The notes beneath the pieces are model-generated. The model was not told the origin of the DNA and made no database searches. It worked only from the letters and a program-made list of their open reading frames with translations. This document shows positions 8,502 to 17,853 of a stretch of 64,000 nucleotides of DNA, one piece after another (position 1 is the stretch's first letter; every line of letters starts with the position of its first letter). The position numbers were made by a program, and so were the translations under genes. This stretch comes from Allobosea sp. OK403 (GTDB taxonomy: Bacteria; Pseudomonadota; Alphaproteobacteria; Rhizobiales; Beijerinckiaceae): positions 128,779 to 192,778 of the forward strand of contig NZ_FOQV01000009.1 in assembly GCF_900113835.1 (NCBI RefSeq), in the 5' to 3' direction.

Positions 8502-8774
8502 ATGAGCGTGAACGCTGCGGCCAGCGTGATACGCCGCCTCCCGAGGAACTCGCCGATGACGCTATCGTCTCTCGTTGCGCACGGGCTGTTCGGCTGGGCC
8601 GTCGCGGGCGTCCTTGCGATGGGGCTGCCTTTGGCGATCTCCGCCATGCTCTGCGCCATCCCCGCGAATATCGTCATGGCCAATCTCGTCACCGCATGGA
8701 TCACCGGGGGGAGTTCCGCGTTGGTGCATCATGCGGCTGTCGGGCGCGGATCGGGACGGACCACCAGCCGGTGA
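8502..8774 (+). CDS. Small hypothetical membrane protein
   Basis: 90 aa. Residues about 25-70 form two hydrophobic segments (LVAHGLFGWAVAGVLAMGLPLAI and AMLCAIPANIVMANLVTAWI), so an inner-membrane location is likely. A gagag stretch precedes the ATG; an internal ATG at 8556 is an alternative start. It lies just upstream of the P1B ATPase. No family is recognised, and the basic C-terminal 20 residues look like readthrough, so coding status is uncertain. Confidence 0.45.
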   Translation: MSVNAAASVIRRLPRNSPMTLSSLVAHGLFGWAVAGVLAMGLPLAISAMLCAIPANIVMANLVTAWITGGSSALVHHAAVGRGSGRTTSR

Positions 8775-8848
8775 GCCGTTGGTTGATCTGCGGCTTCCAG
8801 CATTGGAGGCCTCGGCCTGGCCTTATGACAACATGCAGGGAGCCGAGC

Positions 8849-11158
8849 ATGCCGATGAAGCTTGACCATGATCATGCCGGCCACCCGCCTCACCACGACC
8901 ATGGCGGCGGCCCGCCCCCGCATGGGGCCTCGGCCAGCCTCAGCGGCGAGCCTGTGGCGGCGCCGCGCCCGGCCGTGCCGCCGGGCACGAGCCATAGCTC
9001 CCCCACGATCTATGCCTCCGCCACGATCTATACCTGCCCCATGCATCCGCAGATCCGCCAACCCGCGCCCGGAAACTGCCCGATCTGCGGCATGACGCTC
9101 GAGCCGGAGCTCGTGACGGGCCAGGAAGGCCCGAGCCAGGAAGGCCTGAGCGACGAGCTGCGGGACATGACCCGGCGCTTCTGGATCGGGCTCGTCCTGT
9201 CGATCCCCGTCGTCATCCTCGAAATGGGTGGCCATCTCCTCGATCTCGGCCGCTTCGTCAGCCCGGCCATGTCGAACTGGGCACAGCTGCTGATCGCGAC
9301 GCCCGTCGTGCTCTGGGCGGGATGGCCGTTTTTTACGCGGGGCTGGGCCTCCCTAGTGAACCGTTCGCTCAACATGTTCACGCTGATCGCGCTCGGCACC
9401 GGGGTCGCCTGGAGCTACAGCGTCGTCGCGACGGTGGCGCCGGGCGCGTTCCCGCCGACGTTTCGCGGCCATGGCGGCGCGGTCGCCGTCTATTTTGAAG
9501 CGGCCGCCGTCATCACCGTGCTCGTGCTGCTCGGCCAGGTTCTGGAGTTGCGCGCCCGCGAGCAGACCTCTGGCGCCATCAAGGCCCTGCTGGAGCTTGC
9601 GCCGACGATCGCGCGCCGGCTGCGCGCCGATGGCGGCGACGAGGAGGTCGCGCTCGACCAGGTCAAGGTCGGGGACCATCTGCGCGTGCGCCCGGGCGAC
9701 AGGGTTCCGCTCGATGGTGCGATCCTCGAAGGGCGCTCCAATATCGACGAGTCGATGGTCACGGGCGAGCCTCTCCCCGTCGCGAAGGCGGCGGGCGCCA
9801 GCGTCATCGGCGGCACGCTCAACGGCCAGGGCGCCTTCGTGATGCGCGCCGACAAGGTCGGTCACGACACCATGCTCGCGCAGATCGTGCAGATGGTCGC
9901 CAAGGCGCAGCGCTCGCGCGCGCCGATCCAGCGGCTGGCCGATCTCGTCGCCGCCTGGTTCGTGCCCGCCGTGGTCGCGATCGCGGTCGCGGCCTTCGTC
10001 GCCTGGGCGCTTTGGGGACCGCAGCCGGCGATGGTCTACGGGCTGATCGCCGCCGTCAGCGTCCTGATCATCGCCTGTCCCTGCGCGCTCGGCCTCGCCA
10101 CGCCGATGTCGATCATGGTCGGCGTCGGCCGTGGCGCGCGCATGGGCGTCCTGATCAAGAACGCCGAGGCGCTGGAGCGCATGGAGAAGGTCGACCTGCT
10201 CGTCGTCGACAAGACCGGCACGCTGACCGAGGGCAAGCCGCGCGTGACGGCGATCCGGCCGGTGGCCGGGCTACAGGAAGACGAATTGCTGCGCCTTAGC
10301 GCCAGCCTTGAGCAGGCGAGCGAACACCCGCTCGCGGCCGCGATCGTGGCGGCAGCTGGCGAGCGTGGGCTCGGGCTCGACAAGGTCGAGGATTTCGACT
10401 CCCCGACGGGCCGGGGTGTCATCGGCAAGGTGGCAGGACGCGCCGTCGTGCTCGGCAATGCCGGCTACCTCGGCGGGATCGGCATCGATGTCGCAGCGCT
10501 CGAAACGGAAGCCGACGCCTTGCGCAGGGACGGCGCCACGGCGCTGCTCGTCGCGATCGACGGCAAGGCTGCCGGCGTGATCGCGATTGCCGACCCCATC
10601 AAGCAGACCACTCCAAGCGCGATCGCCGCCCTGCGCGAGGCCGGTATCCGGGTGGTCATGCTGACCGGCGATAACCTGACGACGGCGCAGGCTGTCGCCG
10701 CCAGGCTCGGCATCGATGAGGTGAGGGCGCAGGTGCTGCCCGAGGACAAGGGCAGGATCGTCGCGGAGTTCAGGGCGCAGGGGCGTGTCGTCGCCATGGC
10801 CGGAGACGGCGTCAACGACGCGCCCGCGCTCGCCGCCGCCGATGTCGGCATCGCCATGGGAACCGGGACGGATGTCGCCATGGAGAGCGCAGGCGTCACC
10901 CTCCTGCGCGGCGATCTGGCGGGCATCGTCCACGCCCGCAAGCTCAGCCAGGCGACCATGAGCAACATCAGGCAGAATCTGTTCTTCGCCTTCGCCTACA
11001 ACGCGGCGGGCATCCCTGTCGCCGCCGGCCTGCTCTATCCGTTCACCGGCCTGCTGCTGTCGCCGATCCTGGCGGCGGCGGCCATGGCGCTCTCATCCGT
11101 CAGCGTGATCGCGAATGCATTGCGCCTGCGCTTTGTGACGATCCAGCCCGCACCATAG
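8849..11158 (+). CDS. Copper/silver-type P1B ATPase
   Basis: 769 aa. The N-terminus is His-rich (LDHDHAGHPPHHDHGG) and is followed by a heavy-metal-binding domain, YTCPMHP...GNCPICGM (residues 62-82), instead of a classical HMA domain. The ATPase core has the actuator loop VTGEPLPV, the metal channel motif CPC at 410-412, the phosphorylated aspartate of DKTGT at 454, SEHPLA, TGDN and GDGVNDAP. This layout is typical of CopA/SilP-like Cu(+)/Ag(+) exporters. ATG at 8849 has AGGGAG 7 nt upstream. The Met-rich DUF305 gene follows, suggesting one copper-handling unit. Confidence 0.93.
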   Translation: MPMKLDHDHAGHPPHHDHGGGPPPHGASASLSGEPVAAPRPAVPPGTSHSSPTIYASATIYTCPMHPQIRQPAPGNCPICGMTLEPELVTGQEGPSQEGLSDELRDMTRRFWIGLVLSIPVVILEMGGHLLDLGRFVSPAMSNWAQLLIATPVVLWAGWPFFTRGWASLVNRSLNMFTLIALGTGVAWSYSVVATVAPGAFPPTFRGHGGAVAVYFEAAAVITVLVLLGQVLELRAREQTSGAIKALLELAPTIARRLRADGGDEEVALDQVKVGDHLRVRPGDRVPLDGAILEGRSNIDESMVTGEPLPVAKAAGASVIGGTLNGQGAFVMRADKVGHDTMLAQIVQMVAKAQRSRAPIQRLADLVAAWFVPAVVAIAVAAFVAWALWGPQPAMVYGLIAAVSVLIIACPCALGLATPMSIMVGVGRGARMGVLIKNAEALERMEKVDLLVVDKTGTLTEGKPRVTAIRPVAGLQEDELLRLSASLEQASEHPLAAAIVAAAGERGLGLDKVEDFDSPTGRGVIGKVAGRAVVLGNAGYLGGIGIDVAALETEADALRRDGATALLVAIDGKAAGVIAIADPIKQTTPSAIAALREAGIRVVMLTGDNLTTAQAVAARLGIDEVRAQVLPEDKGRIVAEFRAQGRVVAMAGDGVNDAPALAAADVGIAMGTGTDVAMESAGVTLLRGDLAGIVHARKLSQATMSNIRQNLFFAFAYNAAGIPVAAGLLYPFTGLLLSPILAAAAMALSSVSVIANALRLRFVTIQPAP

Positions 11159-11180
11159 CCGGGCGAACCGCCTTATCCAC

Positions 11181-11243
11181 GTCGCCAAGGCAAGACCCGC
11201 GTCACCAAGACCCACGTCACCAAGACCAACATCACCAAGGCCC
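11181..11243. repeat. 15-bp tandem repeat (about 4 units)
   Basis: Units such as cccgcgtcaccaaga, cccacgtcaccaaga and ccaacatcaccaagg run head to tail between the ATPase stop and the DUF305 gene, with a diverged first copy. They occupy most of the intergenic leader. Confidence 0.8.
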
Positions 11244-11285
11244 GGGCCGGCCTTTCCAAAACGGCCCCCAACACCGGAGGACATC

Positions 11286-11798
11286 ATGCGTCGGCTTCTC
11301 ACACTTTCATTCGTCGCCCTCGGCCTTGCCGCAACCGGCGCCGCCGCCCAGGACAAGATGACCATGGGCGCTGAGATGTCGGTGCTGCCTCAACCCTGTC
11401 GTGAGGCCCTGATGAAGGACATGGCCATGCCCAAGATGGGGGAAGGCAAGATGATGGACGGCAAGATGGCGGACGCTATGGACATGTCGAAGATGATGGG
11501 CGGCGCAGGCATGCCCGGCATGGATCAGATGCCGATGACCGAGGCCCAGAAGGCATCCATGCAGGCGATGATGAAGATGAGCATGCCGATGATGGCGACG
11601 CACCGGATCAAGGACCCCGACCTCGCCTTCAACTGCGGCATGATCGTGCACCATCAGGGCGCGATCGACATGGCGACGATCGAACTCAAGTTCGGCCGGG
11701 ATGCCGCGTCCAAGACCATGGCCGAAGGCATCATCAAGGCTCAGAAGGCCGAGATTGCGGAGATGACCGCGCGGGTGGAGACGATGAAGGCCAGGTGA
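11286..11798 (+). CDS. Met-rich periplasmic DUF305 protein
   Basis: 170 aa. A signal peptide (MRRLLTLSFVALGLAATGAAAQ) is followed by a strongly Met/Lys-rich stretch with MxxM pairs (residues about 45-100), then the DUF305 signature CGMIVHHQGAIDMATIELK and a charged C-terminal helix. Met-rich and HH motifs are typical Cu(I)/Ag(I) ligands, so with the preceding P1B ATPase it likely buffers copper in the periplasm. The spacing of about 125 bp is filled by tandem repeats; co-transcription is plausible but unproven. Confidence 0.85.
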   Translation: MRRLLTLSFVALGLAATGAAAQDKMTMGAEMSVLPQPCREALMKDMAMPKMGEGKMMDGKMADAMDMSKMMGGAGMPGMDQMPMTEAQKASMQAMMKMSMPMMATHRIKDPDLAFNCGMIVHHQGAIDMATIELKFGRDAASKTMAEGIIKAQKAEIAEMTARVETMKAR

Positions 11799-12111
11799 CG
11801 CTGACAAGCGGGAGCGCATCGCCGCTGCCGGTTTCATGGACACCGCGATTGGCGCGGCGGAGCTTGCGTGCTTGGGCCGGCGGAAGGCCGGACCCGAGGG
11901 CCGCTTGTGTGCGGCTTCTCAGGATGAGGGCTCGCGTTCCCAGATCGAGGCCCGCCGGCCTTGGATTCAGCGCCCGGTCATCTTCAGCGCCGCCTCGGGC
12001 AGGCGCTCGCCCTTCAGGTTGATCCTGGCCGTGCCCTCCGAGATCTCCCGAAGGTCGCCGGCTGTCAGCGCAGCCGGGCCAGCGCGACCGTTGATGCCAG
12101 CCTGCCTCCGC
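11799..12111. other. Intergenic stretch with a degenerate hairpin repeat
   Basis: No convincing gene. Around 11905-11945 there is cttctcaggatgagggctcgcgtt, which matches one arm of the family D hairpin at 20220-20264. Conceptual ORFs across it lack any conserved pattern. Confidence 0.5.
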
Positions 12112-12672
12112 TCACTTCAGGCTTGTTGCGACCCCGGTCGAGAGCGCGGTCGCTCCCGATACATAATAAAATGTTTCGAACGGGGAGCGGCTGGATAGAT
12201 CCGCGCCGGCGGAAACGCCGAGCTCCGAATAAACCGATGCCATGAGCGATGTCCCGCGCGGGGAGCGGGCCTGGTGAAATCCCAGGCCCGTCTGGCCTTT
12301 GCTTCTCACGCCCTCGACGATCTTGTCGCCACGGCTATAGACGCGCTGCGATCCGGCGACGAAAAGCAAGGTGCAGGCGCTGCCGCAAAGACTGCCGGCA
12401 TTCACCAGCGTGGTTGCGCCGGTCGCCTTGATGTTGCGGGCCATCGCGACAGCAGCATTGAGCCCGCCTTCGCCGGCGCCGGGGCTCGACAGGACAACGG
12501 TGCGATAGCTGCCCTGCGGCGCGACGTTCTCAAACGCGGCATCATCGCCCGGCCCGATCAGACCACGCACCGTCACGGTCGCGCCTGATTTCGTGACCTG
12601 CGCTGCATGAGCACTGGGCCCGGTCAGAAGAGCAGGCAGTGAAGCAACCAGAACCCCAAGGATGAGCTTCAT
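12112..12672 (-). CDS. COG3904-like periplasmic protein with ClpP/crotonase-like fold
   Basis: 186 aa with a signal peptide ending AHA. The core has a VVLSSPGAGEGG strand-turn, then GSLCGSACTLLFVAGSQRVYSRGDKI and GLGFHQA, the arrangement seen in uncharacterised secreted ClpP-like proteins (serine/cysteine turn followed by GFH). Function is not established. It stands alone on the minus strand with no operon partner. Confidence in coding is high, in fold moderate. Confidence 0.75.
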   Translation of the reverse strand: MKLILGVLVASLPALLTGPSAHAAQVTKSGATVTVRGLIGPGDDAAFENVAPQGSYRTVVLSSPGAGEGGLNAAVAMARNIKATGATTLVNAGSLCGSACTLLFVAGSQRVYSRGDKIVEGVRSKGQTGLGFHQARSPRGTSLMASVYSELGVSAGADLSSRSPFETFYYVSGATALSTGVATSLK

Positions 12673-12876
12673 GATGTCTCCAATTGTCTCAGGGATCTGG
12701 GAGGTTAATACGGGCTCGACCCGGGTGCGGTGTCAATAGGTTACGCAGCGTCGCTGCCGACCTTGCGTCGTCGTTGTTCGCGCTCCGGTTCCCCGTCTAG
12801 ATGGAGCTGGGAGGGGGCTCGGCCCGCGCGGGATCCGCGCAGTCCCGTCCTTCGGCTTCCGTTGCCCGTCTATCGC

Positions 12877-13200
12877 CTATTCCAGCGGCTTTTTGAGGCC
12901 TCGAGGACCCAAAGCGCATTCGCGATTGGCGCCTGTGCCGGGCGCGTTCTCGAAAACACAGGCAGATCCCGGCGGATCACCGCACTTCCTGGCCATGTCA
13001 CGAAAGCCGACGCAGCTATTCGAAGCCACATGCCGGTATCCAGGACCGCCCTTGCAGCCACATCCGGAACATGGAGTGTCATCGATGACGCAGCCCTTGG
13101 CGAGCGCAGGCGGCACGGGGAGGGCCCACAACAAGGCCAGAGCCAGAAAGCCAGCCCGTCCACTGGGCCGCGCGCGCGCTATTGAAACGATCGCTCCCAT
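12877..13200 (-). CDS. Small secreted cysteine-rich protein
   Basis: 107 aa from ATG at 13200. A basic N-terminus and hydrophobic segment (AGFLALALLWALPVPPALA) form a signal peptide. The mature part carries eight cysteines, including GCVIDDTPCSGCGCKGG, which suggests a disulfide-stabilised or metal-binding periplasmic protein. No family recognised. It is the last clear host gene before the phage module. Confidence 0.6.
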   Translation of the reverse strand: MGAIVSIARARPSGRAGFLALALLWALPVPPALAKGCVIDDTPCSGCGCKGGPGYRHVASNSCVGFRDMARKCGDPPGSACVFENAPGTGANRECALGPRGLKKPLE

Positions 13201-13534
13201 CCCGTCACTCGGTCGTTGTCGAGGGTGACACGCCGGGCAAAGCGCCTGACGCCAATCTGATCGCATTTATAGACGTGCCGGATTATCGTCTTCAGAGCTT
13301 TCTCTTCGATCTCGACAGGTTGGCCCCAGGATTGGAGCGATTGTTCATATGCCAGCTCGCGCCTCCCGCTTTAGATAAGATTTTTTTCAAAGGCCTGTTG
13401 ACAGCAATCCTATGATGGGTCTAATGTCTTAATCGCACTGTGAATATCTGTGCCTGCCGCCCGGAGCCAATCGCTCGCGGGCGTTTTCGTTTCAGGCCGG
13501 ACGCAAGCGAAGCCTTCAGTTCAAAGATCCAGAC
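13201..13534. other. Left boundary of the phage module, no gene seen
   Basis: 334 bp between the cysteine-rich host gene and the small terminase. The middle (13370-13440) is AT-richer than its surroundings. No integrase, repressor, tRNA or obvious attachment core was found, and the 3' sequence of tRNA-Val at 46.5 kb is not repeated here. Confidence 0.5.
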
Positions 13535-13864
13535 ATGGCCAGAGGCGCTGCAAGGACGGGCCGCAAGGCCGGCGCAACGACGCGCCGGGCTGAGGCGGCG
13601 CCGGTCGTTGAAGGCGGCCTGACGCCGCTCGACTATATGCTCACCATGCTTCGCGACGAGAGCCTCGAGCCCAAGGCTCGGTTCGAGATCGCCAAGGCAG
13701 CTGCCCCTTATGTCCATGCCAAGCTTGCCACGGTCGAGCATAGCGGCGGCATCGCGCTCAGCCATGAAGACGCGCTCGCCGAACTCGACGATGAGCCCCA
13801 AGACGATGAATCCCGAGACAATGAGCCCGAAGGAGAGGGTGATCCGCCGCAGGCTGCGGGCTGA
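13535..13864 (+). CDS. Phage terminase small subunit (probable)
   Basis: 109 aa. A basic N-terminus (ARGAARTGRKAGATTRR) is followed by the helical motif LDYMLTMLRDESLEPKARFEIAKAAAPYVHAKLATVE, which recurs in small DNA-packaging proteins of podoviruses in this bacterial group, and then a very acidic tail. It overlaps the large terminase gene, the usual order for small and large packaging subunits. Role assigned from motif and position. Confidence 0.75.
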   Translation: MARGAARTGRKAGATTRRAEAAPVVEGGLTPLDYMLTMLRDESLEPKARFEIAKAAAPYVHAKLATVEHSGGIALSHEDALAELDDEPQDDESRDNEPEGEGDPPQAAG

Positions 13865-15371
13865 GTTCGAGCTTTATGCGGAGAAGGCGCTGCGGATCCG
13901 CACCAAGACCGGCGCGATCGCGCCGCTCCAGCTCAACCAGGCACAGCGATATCTTCACGGCCGCCTCGAGGCGCAGCGGGCGCGCACCGGCAAGGTCCGC
14001 GCGCTCGTGCTCAAGGGCCGCCAGCAGGGCATCTCGACCTATATCGGCGGGCGCTATTACTGGCGCGCCAGTCACGCGCGCGGCATCCGGGTGTTCATCC
14101 TGACGCATGAGCGCGAGGCGACGAACAACCTGTTCGGCATGGTCGAGCGCTACCACCAGCACTGCCCGCGGCTTCTGAAGCCGCAGACCGGCGCAGCCAA
14201 TGCGAGGGAGCTTTCGTTTTCGCGGCTGGAGAGCGGCTATGCGGTCGGCACGGCCGGGGCCAGGGCGGTCGGGCGCTCGCAGACGGTGCAGCTCTTCCAT
14301 GGCTCCGAGGTCGCGTTCTGGCCCAATGCCGCGACGCATTTCGCCGGGGTCGTCCAGGCCATTCCCGATCTGCCGGGAACCGAGATCGTCCTGGAAAGCA
14401 CGGCCAACGGCGTCGGCGGCGAGTTCCATGGGCGCTGGCAGCAGGCCGAGGCCGGCATCGGCGATTATGAGGCGATCTTCATCCCCTGGTTCTGGCAAGA
14501 CGAGTATCGCCGGCCGGTTCCCGACGGTTTTGCGCTCGATGCGGACGAGCGGATTTACGCCGAGGCGCACGGCCTGATGCTGGAGCAGATGGCTTGGCGC
14601 CGCGCCAAGATCGCCGAATTGAAGGATGAATTGCTGTTCAAGCAGGAATATCCGGCAACTGCCGCCGAAGCCTTTCAGCTCACCGGCCATGACAGCTTCA
14701 TCACATCGGACGCCGTGCTGCGCGCCCGCAAGGCGCGCTGCGAGGGCATCGGGCCGCTGGTCATCGGCGCCGATCCCGCGCGCTTCGGCGATGACCGCTT
14801 TTCGCTGGCCTGGCGCAAGGGGCGGCAGGTCAGCAAGACCGAGAGCAAGGCGAAGATCGATGTGGTGGCGGGCGCGAACTGGATCAGGCAGGTGATCGAC
14901 TTGGACAAGCCCGCCCGCGTCTTTGTCGATGTCGGCGGCGTCGGCGCCGGCGTCGTCGACATCCTGCACTCCTGGGGCGCGCCTTATGACGATATCGTCG
15001 TGCCCGTGAATTTCGGCTCCGAGCCGCAGGAGCCGGTCGAATTGCTGCCTGATGGCACGAAGAAGCCGGGCCCGCGCAACCGCCGGGCCGAGATGTGGAA
15101 GCGCTCGCGCGACTGGCTCGACGAGCCCGGCGGCGCCGACATTCCAGACCAGGACGGTTTGCAGGCCGATGCCTGCGGCCCGTCCTACCATTACGACGCG
15201 AACCAGCGCCTGCTGCTGGAAAGCAAGGAGCATATGCGGGCGCGCGGGATCAGATCGCCCGATGACTGGGACGCCATCGCATTGACCTTCGCCGAACCTG
15301 TCAGGGATCGGCAGCCCCGGGAGCGCCGCCCGCGAAACCCGCGCGGACGCGGCGCCTGGATGGGCGGATAG
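13821..15371 (+). CDS. Phage terminase large subunit (P22 gp2-like)
   Basis: About 516 aa; starts at 13791, 13806 or 13821 are possible, all overlapping the small subunit. The ATPase part has a modified Walker A, LKGRQQGIST, and a following QLFHGSEVAFW strand. The nuclease part has GADPARFGDDRFSLAWR, and VGGVGAGVVD with a late DDWDAIALTFAEP helix. It cuts and translocates DNA into the prohead. It lies 8 bp before the portal gene. The motor and nuclease motifs appear intact, with no sign of decay. Confidence 0.92.
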   Translation: MSPKERVIRRRLRAEFELYAEKALRIRTKTGAIAPLQLNQAQRYLHGRLEAQRARTGKVRALVLKGRQQGISTYIGGRYYWRASHARGIRVFILTHEREATNNLFGMVERYHQHCPRLLKPQTGAANARELSFSRLESGYAVGTAGARAVGRSQTVQLFHGSEVAFWPNAATHFAGVVQAIPDLPGTEIVLESTANGVGGEFHGRWQQAEAGIGDYEAIFIPWFWQDEYRRPVPDGFALDADERIYAEAHGLMLEQMAWRRAKIAELKDELLFKQEYPATAAEAFQLTGHDSFITSDAVLRARKARCEGIGPLVIGADPARFGDDRFSLAWRKGRQVSKTESKAKIDVVAGANWIRQVIDLDKPARVFVDVGGVGAGVVDILHSWGAPYDDIVVPVNFGSEPQEPVELLPDGTKKPGPRNRRAEMWKRSRDWLDEPGGADIPDQDGLQADACGPSYHYDANQRLLLESKEHMRARGIRSPDDWDAIALTFAEPVRDRQPRERRPRNPRGRGAWMGG

Positions 15372-15379
15372 GACCGAAC

Positions 15380-17614
15380 ATGATCGCTCAAGACGATGAT
15401 AACGCGAAGACTTCCGATCATGCGAAGGCTCCTGCCTCTGCGACCGAGGACCTGTTGGTCCAGGCGGCCAAGCGCTGGGCTGCCGGCTACGAGGCCGAGC
15501 GCGAGAACATCAGCCAGGCCTATGAGGATCTGCGCTTCCGCGCCGGGGACCAGTGGCCGAAGGAGGCGATCGCCCAGCGCGAGGCCGACCAGGCCCCGTG
15601 CCTGACGATCAATCGCATTCCGCAATTCGTGCGCCAGGTCACGGGCGACATCCGCCAGGGCCGGCCCGCGATCAAGGTGGTCCCGGTCGACGATGGCGGC
15701 GATGAGGCGGCGGCCGAGCTCCGAGCCGGCATCATCCGCTATATCGAAAACCGCTGCGATGCGCCCGGCACCTACTTTTCCGCCGCCGACAGCCAGGTCA
15801 ATAGCGGCATCGGCCATTGGCGCGTCATCACCGAATATGCCTCGCAGACCACCTTCAACCAGGAGATCGGCATCCAGCTCGTGCAGGATGGCGTTTCGGT
15901 CGTTTGGGACCCGGACGCCGTCGACCTGACCCGGAAGGACGCGATGTGGTGCTTCGTACCCGTCGACATCGCGATCGATGCCTACAAGGAGAAATACCCG
16001 GACGCGCCGGTCACCGATTTCAGCCCGGAAAGCGAGGGGCATTTCGAGGGCTGGATCACCACCAGCACGGTGCGCGTCGCCGAGTATTTCTACAAGAAGC
16101 CGGCCAGGATCACGCTCGCCTTGACCGCAGACGGCGCGATCCGCGACGTCACCGAGGCACCGGCCGAGGAGCTGGCCGCGCTTGCGCAGCAAGGCGCCCG
16201 CATTGAGGAGCGCGACAGCTTCAAGGTCTATCGCTGCCTGATCACGCAAGGCCGCATCCTGGAAAAGCCGGCGCTCTGGCCCGGCCGCTATATCCCGATC
16301 GTGCCCTTGCTCGGCGAGGAGATCAGGATCGGCCCGCGCGTCATCCGCCACGGCATCGTGCGCTTTGCCCGCGACCCGCAGCGGATGTTCAACTATTTCG
16401 CCTCGAAACAGGCCGAGGTCATCGCGCTCCAGCCCAAGGCGCCGTGGCTCGGCACCGAGCGGAATTTCGAGGAGTACGAGGACGAGTGGGAGAACGCCAA
16501 CACCGAGTCCAGGCCCTATCTGCGCTACACGCCTGATCCGTCGAACGGCAATGCCGCCCCGCAGCGCGTGCAGCCGCCGGTGTCGTCGCAGGGTGTCTCG
16601 GAAGGGCTCCAGCTTGCGGCCGAGAACATGATGGCGGTGATCGGCATCCACCAGGCCGGGCTTGGCGAGGCCTCGAACGAGAAGAGCGGCCGGGCGATCC
16701 TCGCCCGCCAGCGCGAGGGCGATGTCGGCACCTTCGTCTATCTCGACAATTTCGCCCGCGCGGTGCGCCACACCGGCGTGATCCTGCTCGACCTGATCCC
16801 GCATATCTACGACACCGAACGCACCATCCGCATCGTCGGCGAGGACGGCAGGATGACGCCGCTGCGCGTCAACCAGGCGGTCGGCATGGTCGTCGGCGGA
16901 GAGGGCGATGATGGCGAGGCGGCCACCGCCCAAAAACTCAACGACCTGTCTGTGGGTGCCTATGACGTGGTGATCGAGCAGGGGCCGTCCTACTCGACCA
17001 AGCGCGAAGAGGCCAAGGACGGCATGGCCACCCTCGTCCAGGCCGTGCCCAGCACCTTTGGGCTGATCGGCGATCTCTATGTCCAGGCGCAGGACTGGCC
17101 GATGAAGGACCAGATCGCCAAGCGCCTGAAAATGGGCCTGCCGCCCGCCATCCAGCAGATGGAGGCTCAAGGATCGGGCGAACAGCCGCCACCGCAGCCG
17201 CCGCAGCAGCCCTCGCCGGAGGCGATCGCGGCGCAGCAGCAGGCGCAAGCGCAGGGCGCGCGCATCCAGATGGACGGCGCCAAGACGCAGTCGCAGATCG
17301 CAACCGAGGAGCAGCAGCGCCGGATCGACCTCGCCAGGGCGCAGAGCGACCTCGTCGACGCGGAGAGTGCGAGAGCGATCGCGGCGCGGGAGGCTTCGGA
17401 CAGGTCGCGCAAGGCCGAGGCGGAAATCGCGCTGATCGAGGCGAGGCGAACTCTCGCCTTGGCGCAGATCGGTGCGCTCGGGTGCCGCGCTGGCAGTGCG
17501 GAAGCCGAGGCGGAATCCGATGTGGCGATGGCGCAGCACGATGCTGCTTTGCGCGAAGCGCAGGTTTTTGCCGCGCAACCGCAGGCCTTGGCCGCCGACA
17601 CTGACGGTCTTTGA
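15380..17614 (+). CDS. Phage portal protein, P22 portal family
   Basis: 744 aa, close to the P22 portal size. The N-terminal pattern (RFRAGDQWPKEA, TINRIPQFVRQVTGDIRQGRPAIKVVP) is diagnostic of podoviral portals. GRYIPIVPLLGEE and RDPQRMFNYFASKQ are in the middle. Residues about 590-700 are Gln-rich and coiled-coil (QQQAQAQG, SRKAEAEIALIEARR), forming the barrel/crown region. It makes the dodecameric DNA gate. The last 40 residues are low complexity. Confidence 0.95.
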   Translation: MIAQDDDNAKTSDHAKAPASATEDLLVQAAKRWAAGYEAERENISQAYEDLRFRAGDQWPKEAIAQREADQAPCLTINRIPQFVRQVTGDIRQGRPAIKVVPVDDGGDEAAAELRAGIIRYIENRCDAPGTYFSAADSQVNSGIGHWRVITEYASQTTFNQEIGIQLVQDGVSVVWDPDAVDLTRKDAMWCFVPVDIAIDAYKEKYPDAPVTDFSPESEGHFEGWITTSTVRVAEYFYKKPARITLALTADGAIRDVTEAPAEELAALAQQGARIEERDSFKVYRCLITQGRILEKPALWPGRYIPIVPLLGEEIRIGPRVIRHGIVRFARDPQRMFNYFASKQAEVIALQPKAPWLGTERNFEEYEDEWENANTESRPYLRYTPDPSNGNAAPQRVQPPVSSQGVSEGLQLAAENMMAVIGIHQAGLGEASNEKSGRAILARQREGDVGTFVYLDNFARAVRHTGVILLDLIPHIYDTERTIRIVGEDGRMTPLRVNQAVGMVVGGEGDDGEAATAQKLNDLSVGAYDVVIEQGPSYSTKREEAKDGMATLVQAVPSTFGLIGDLYVQAQDWPMKDQIAKRLKMGLPPAIQQMEAQGSGEQPPPQPPQQPSPEAIAAQQQAQAQGARIQMDGAKTQSQIATEEQQRRIDLARAQSDLVDAESARAIAAREASDRSRKAEAEIALIEARRTLALAQIGALGCRAGSAEAEAESDVAMAQHDAALREAQVFAAQPQALAADTDGL

Positions 17615-17623
17615 TATCCCCCG

Positions 17624-17743
17624 CGCCGTCATCCCGGACAAGCCGCGCAGCGGCGCCGATCCGGGATCCATGCCGGAGCGTTGCCTGGTCAGGCTCAGGA
17701 ATGGATCCCGGGTCTGCGCTTCGCTACGCCCGGGATGACGGCG
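17624..17743. repeat. Long hairpin repeat (family B) in phage late region
   Basis: An imperfect inverted repeat bounded by cgccgtcatcccgg and ccgggatgacggcg. The same family occurs at 23578-23724, 51098-51312 and 58367-58478, in phage and host DNA alike. It lies between portal and scaffold genes. Confidence 0.75.
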
Positions 17744-17815
17744 TGCAGATGGTCAGGACACGAAACAGGACTTCACGCCAGGCCAGCGCATGAGGCGCAG
17801 GCCGCGATGATGAGC

Positions 17816-17843
17816 AAGCCGCCTTTCCGGGCGGCTTTTTCTT
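17816..17843 (+). terminator. Rho-independent terminator-like hairpin
   Basis: aagccgcc-tttcc-gggcggctttttcttt gives a GC stem with a T-rich run just before the scaffold gene. In a late operon it could act as a partial terminator. Confidence 0.55.
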
Positions 17844-17853
17844 TGGATGCACC

